Positions 62,329 through 64,000 of a stretch of 64,000 bases of DNA are shown piece by piece. Origin of the DNA: CAZDXB01 sp964509335 (GTDB taxonomy: Bacteria > Bacteroidota > Ignavibacteria > Kapaibacteriales > UBA2268); assembly GCA_964509335.1 (NCBI GenBank), contig CAZDXB010000006.1, positions 62,001 to 126,000 of the forward strand. Direction: 5' to 3'. Each line of letters opens with the position of its first letter. Position 1 is the first letter of the stretch. The position numbers and the translations under genes were made by a program. The notes under the pieces were generated by a model. It did not search any database. It worked only from the letters and a program-made list of their open reading frames with translations, and had not been told where the DNA came from.

Positions 62329-63156
62329 ATGGATTATTCTGGAAGCGGCGACATCGACCGTCGCAAGGTAACGACGTTAAGATTACGGCAAATGAAGGAA
62401 GCCGGCAGGAAGATAGTGTGTCTGACGGCTTACGACGCCCTAATAGCTAGGATATTAGACGAAGCCGGCATAGACGTAATATTAGTCGGCGATTCGCTCG
62501 GCAACGTAGTGCAAGGACAGGAGACGACATTACCCGTAACTATAGAGGATACTATATATCACACGAAAGCCGTGGTTAACGGGGCGAATAGGCCGCTAAT
62601 AGTCGCCGATATGCCGTTTATGAGCTATCAAGTTTCGCCGGAGGACGCTTTCCGAAACGCGGGCAAGATAATGAAAGAAACCGGCTGCAACGCCGTGAAG
62701 CTGGAAGGCGGCAAGTTAGTTGTGGACGCTATCGAGAGATTGACCGAAGCTGGAATTCCGGCGATGGGGCATCTCGGCTTGACCCCGCAAAGCATTAATA
62801 AATTTGGCACTTATAAAGTCAGAGGCAAAGAGCAAGACGAAGCGAAAAAAATATATCACGACGCAAAGTTGTTGGAAGAATCAGGCGCTTTCGCTATTGT
62901 ATTAGAGAAAATTCCGGCGAACTTAGGTAGAAAAATAACTAAGGAGCTAAAAATACCGACGATAGGAATCGGAGCCGGCAAGAGTTGCGACGGACAAATT
63001 CTGGTTTACAGCGATATGCTCGGCTTGACCGTCGATTTCAATCCGCGGTTTGTTCGACGCTACGCGCAACTTTATCACGAAATTAAGAAAGCTTCCGAGA
63101 GCTACGCCGAAGACGTTAAGAATATTGATTTTCCAAACGAAAAGGAAAGTTATTGA
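62329..63156 (+). CDS. panB: 3-methyl-2-oxobutanoate hydroxymethyltransferase
   Basis: The protein has 275 residues. KIVCLTAYDALIARILDEAG, VGDSLGNVVQG, DMPFMSYQ (metal-binding Asp), VKLEGG and GHLGLTPQS are family blocks. IGIGAGKSCDGQILVYSDMLG is at the C-terminal end. It transfers a hydroxymethyl group from methylene-tetrahydrofolate to 2-oxoisovalerate, the first committed step to pantothenate. The downstream cytochrome-like lipoprotein gene begins 4 bp after its stop, so they are cotranscribed. Confidence 0.95.
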   Translation: MDYSGSGDIDRRKVTTLRLRQMKEAGRKIVCLTAYDALIARILDEAGIDVILVGDSLGNVVQGQETTLPVTIEDTIYHTKAVVNGANRPLIVADMPFMSYQVSPEDAFRNAGKIMKETGCNAVKLEGGKLVVDAIERLTEAGIPAMGHLGLTPQSINKFGTYKVRGKEQDEAKKIYHDAKLLEESGAFAIVLEKIPANLGRKITKELKIPTIGIGAGKSCDGQILVYSDMLGLTVDFNPRFVRRYAQLYHEIKKASESYAEDVKNIDFPNEKESY

Positions 63157-63160
63157 TAAA

Positions 63161-63574
63161 ATGAGTCGTATATCAATCGTATGTTTTTCAATTCTCTTCT
63201 TGGCGGCGGCGATAGCCGCAATGCCGTCTTGCAACGAGAGCGGTATTAGTTCGAACAGAGAAGTGGTTTTTCCCGATTCTAACGTTAGTTTTCAGGAACA
63301 CGTTCAGCCGTTCTTGCAAGTCAAGTGCGCGTATCAAGGATGCCACAGCGCCGAGACAAGAGCCGGCGGCAGGAGAATGGACGATTATTTTGCGCTGTTT
63401 GAAACCTACAACAACGGTCTGGTCATTCCCGGAAAGCCGGAAGAAAGCAGGATAGTACAAGTTATGAGAAGAAATCCGCCGCATCTTGGCTATCGTTTTC
63501 CTTACGATTATTTCACGGAAAATCATATTCAGGGAATAATTACTTGGATTGAGGAAGGAGCGGAATTTAATTGA
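63161..63574 (+). CDS. Cytochrome-c-like lipoprotein with CX4CH motif
   Basis: The start is ATG at 63161 (MSRISIVCFSILF), giving a lipoprotein signal ending AAMPSC; a longer reading overlaps panB. The protein has 137 residues. QEHVQPFLQVKCAYQGCHSAETRAGG has a CAYQGCH motif, four residues between cysteines instead of the usual two. IPGKPEESRIVQVMRR and HIQGIITWIEEGA match the fold of small c-type cytochrome domains seen in FCB genomes. Either it binds haem atypically, or it has lost haem and kept the fold with a disulfide. A role in periplasmic electron transfer is inference. Confidence 0.75.
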   Translation: MSRISIVCFSILFLAAAIAAMPSCNESGISSNREVVFPDSNVSFQEHVQPFLQVKCAYQGCHSAETRAGGRRMDDYFALFETYNNGLVIPGKPEESRIVQVMRRNPPHLGYRFPYDYFTENHIQGIITWIEEGAEFN

Positions 63575-63674
63575 TTTTGTCTTTAAAAGTATCAAAAAAT
63601 TTCTTTTATTTGTCGCGGAGTTTGTTTTAAATACGCTAATAATTTTTTATTATAAACTTTAAAGGAGTTAAGCT

Positions 63675-64000
63675 ATGAAAAAGGTTGCGATTTTCTTTTT
63701 ATCTTTATTCTTAATCGCTCTGTTTTGGAATTGTTCCGGAGAGAAAAAGAGCGTCGAGATTGAAAGTTACGACAAGCACGAAGACCAAGTTACCGATTTC
63801 TCGTTGATATATCCGAGCAATTGGTTTACGCAGAAATTCCCGGGTTCGAGATTTCTCGCTTTTACCGACAAAGCCGTTAAGAAGAGATTTGTTCGTTACG
63901 CCCCCAAAGGAACGGTGGGAGCTAAAATTGAAATTTTGGTAACTAAATTGGATTCTAACGTTACTTTTGATTCGGCTATGAACAATAAGATATTTCAAAA
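63675..64000 (+). CDS. Lipoprotein, PsbP-like N-terminal segment (3' truncated by window edge)
   Basis: The ATG at 63675 follows AAAGGAG (63661-63667) and opens a frame with no stop to the end of the window. The N-terminus MKKVAIFFLSLFLIALFWNC has a lipoprotein signal with Cys20. The next 88 residues include VTDFSLIYPSNWFTQKFPG and VGAKIEILVTKL, resembling the start of PsbP/MOG1-like domains. The rest lies outside the window, so the function is unknown. Confidence 0.75.
   Translation, partial: MKKVAIFFLSLFLIALFWNCSGEKKSVEIESYDKHEDQVTDFSLIYPSNWFTQKFPGSRFLAFTDKAVKKRFVRYAPKGTVGAKIEILVTKLDSNVTFDSAMNNKIFQ

Noticed and set aside
62628..62810. Antisense open frames in panB and similar short frames in icd, fusA and rimO
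   Set aside because: They are shadows of conserved housekeeping genes with no independent support.

Overview
The window reads as a chromosome segment of a Gram-negative anaerobe of the FCB group (Bacteroidota / Ignavibacteriota / Kapabacteria-like). At least five large secreted proteins end in type IX secretion (T9SS) sorting domains, one of them a gingipain-family (C25) peptidase. There is also a DUF3098 protein, many lipoproteins, and weak Shine-Dalgarno sites before most genes. Two membrane modules of the Hmc/Tmc/Dsr type, which link periplasmic cytochromes to cytoplasmic iron-sulfur/CCG subunits, point to sulfur-type or other anaerobic respiration. No dsrAB, apr, sat or qmo genes lie in the window, so sulfate reduction is not shown. 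I see no rRNA, tRNA, CRISPR array, transposase or prophage.

Layout. 0-5 kb: the end of one T9SS cargo gene, then a convergent pair of secreted propeller/FG-GAP genes. 5-10 kb: NUDIX hydrolase, glycosyltransferase, and an asnB-pdxJ pair. 10-15 kb: one giant T9SS beta-helix/propeller protein. 15-26.5 kb: respiratory block. Module 1 (cytochrome b plus CCG iron-sulfur protein) and module 2 (CCG protein, cytochrome b, four-cluster ferredoxin, NrfD-hexaheme cytochrome fusion) flank an oppositely oriented PAS kinase with two stand-alone receiver proteins. 26.8-33.6 kb: a complete pstSCAB-phoU-phoB-phoR phosphate operon behind a candidate Pho box. 33.6-35.8 kb: an AT-rich patch with an unknown protein, an MNT nucleotidyltransferase and a DUF6398 protein. 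36-38 kb: K+-dependent membrane pyrophosphatase. 38.6-44.6 kb: a T9SS transglutaminase-like protein, an arsenate reductase / thioredoxin lipoprotein / outer-membrane-protein operon, and a hybrid histidine kinase. 44.7-50.4 kb: C25 peptidase. 50.4-64 kb: mostly housekeeping genes (era, rimO, a lysine-2,3-aminomutase relative, icd, an EF-G, pdxB, panB) with several small lipoproteins, the last cut by the window edge.

How the genes fit together. The two electron-transfer modules share a similar upstream sequence with identical internal spacing and probably respond to the same signal; the kinase between them, whose PAS domains carry cysteine clusters, is the obvious candidate sensor. The phosphate operon is probably autoregulated by its own PhoB-PhoR. 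PdxJ and PdxB together indicate the deoxyxylulose-phosphate-dependent route to vitamin B6.

Noncoding DNA. Intergenic stretches carry a roughly 155-bp palindrome-rich element in three copies, one inverted, with GGGGCTGT-type ends and two internal hairpins. Many other perfect hairpins have only 2-3 nt between their arms. No transposase for these is present.
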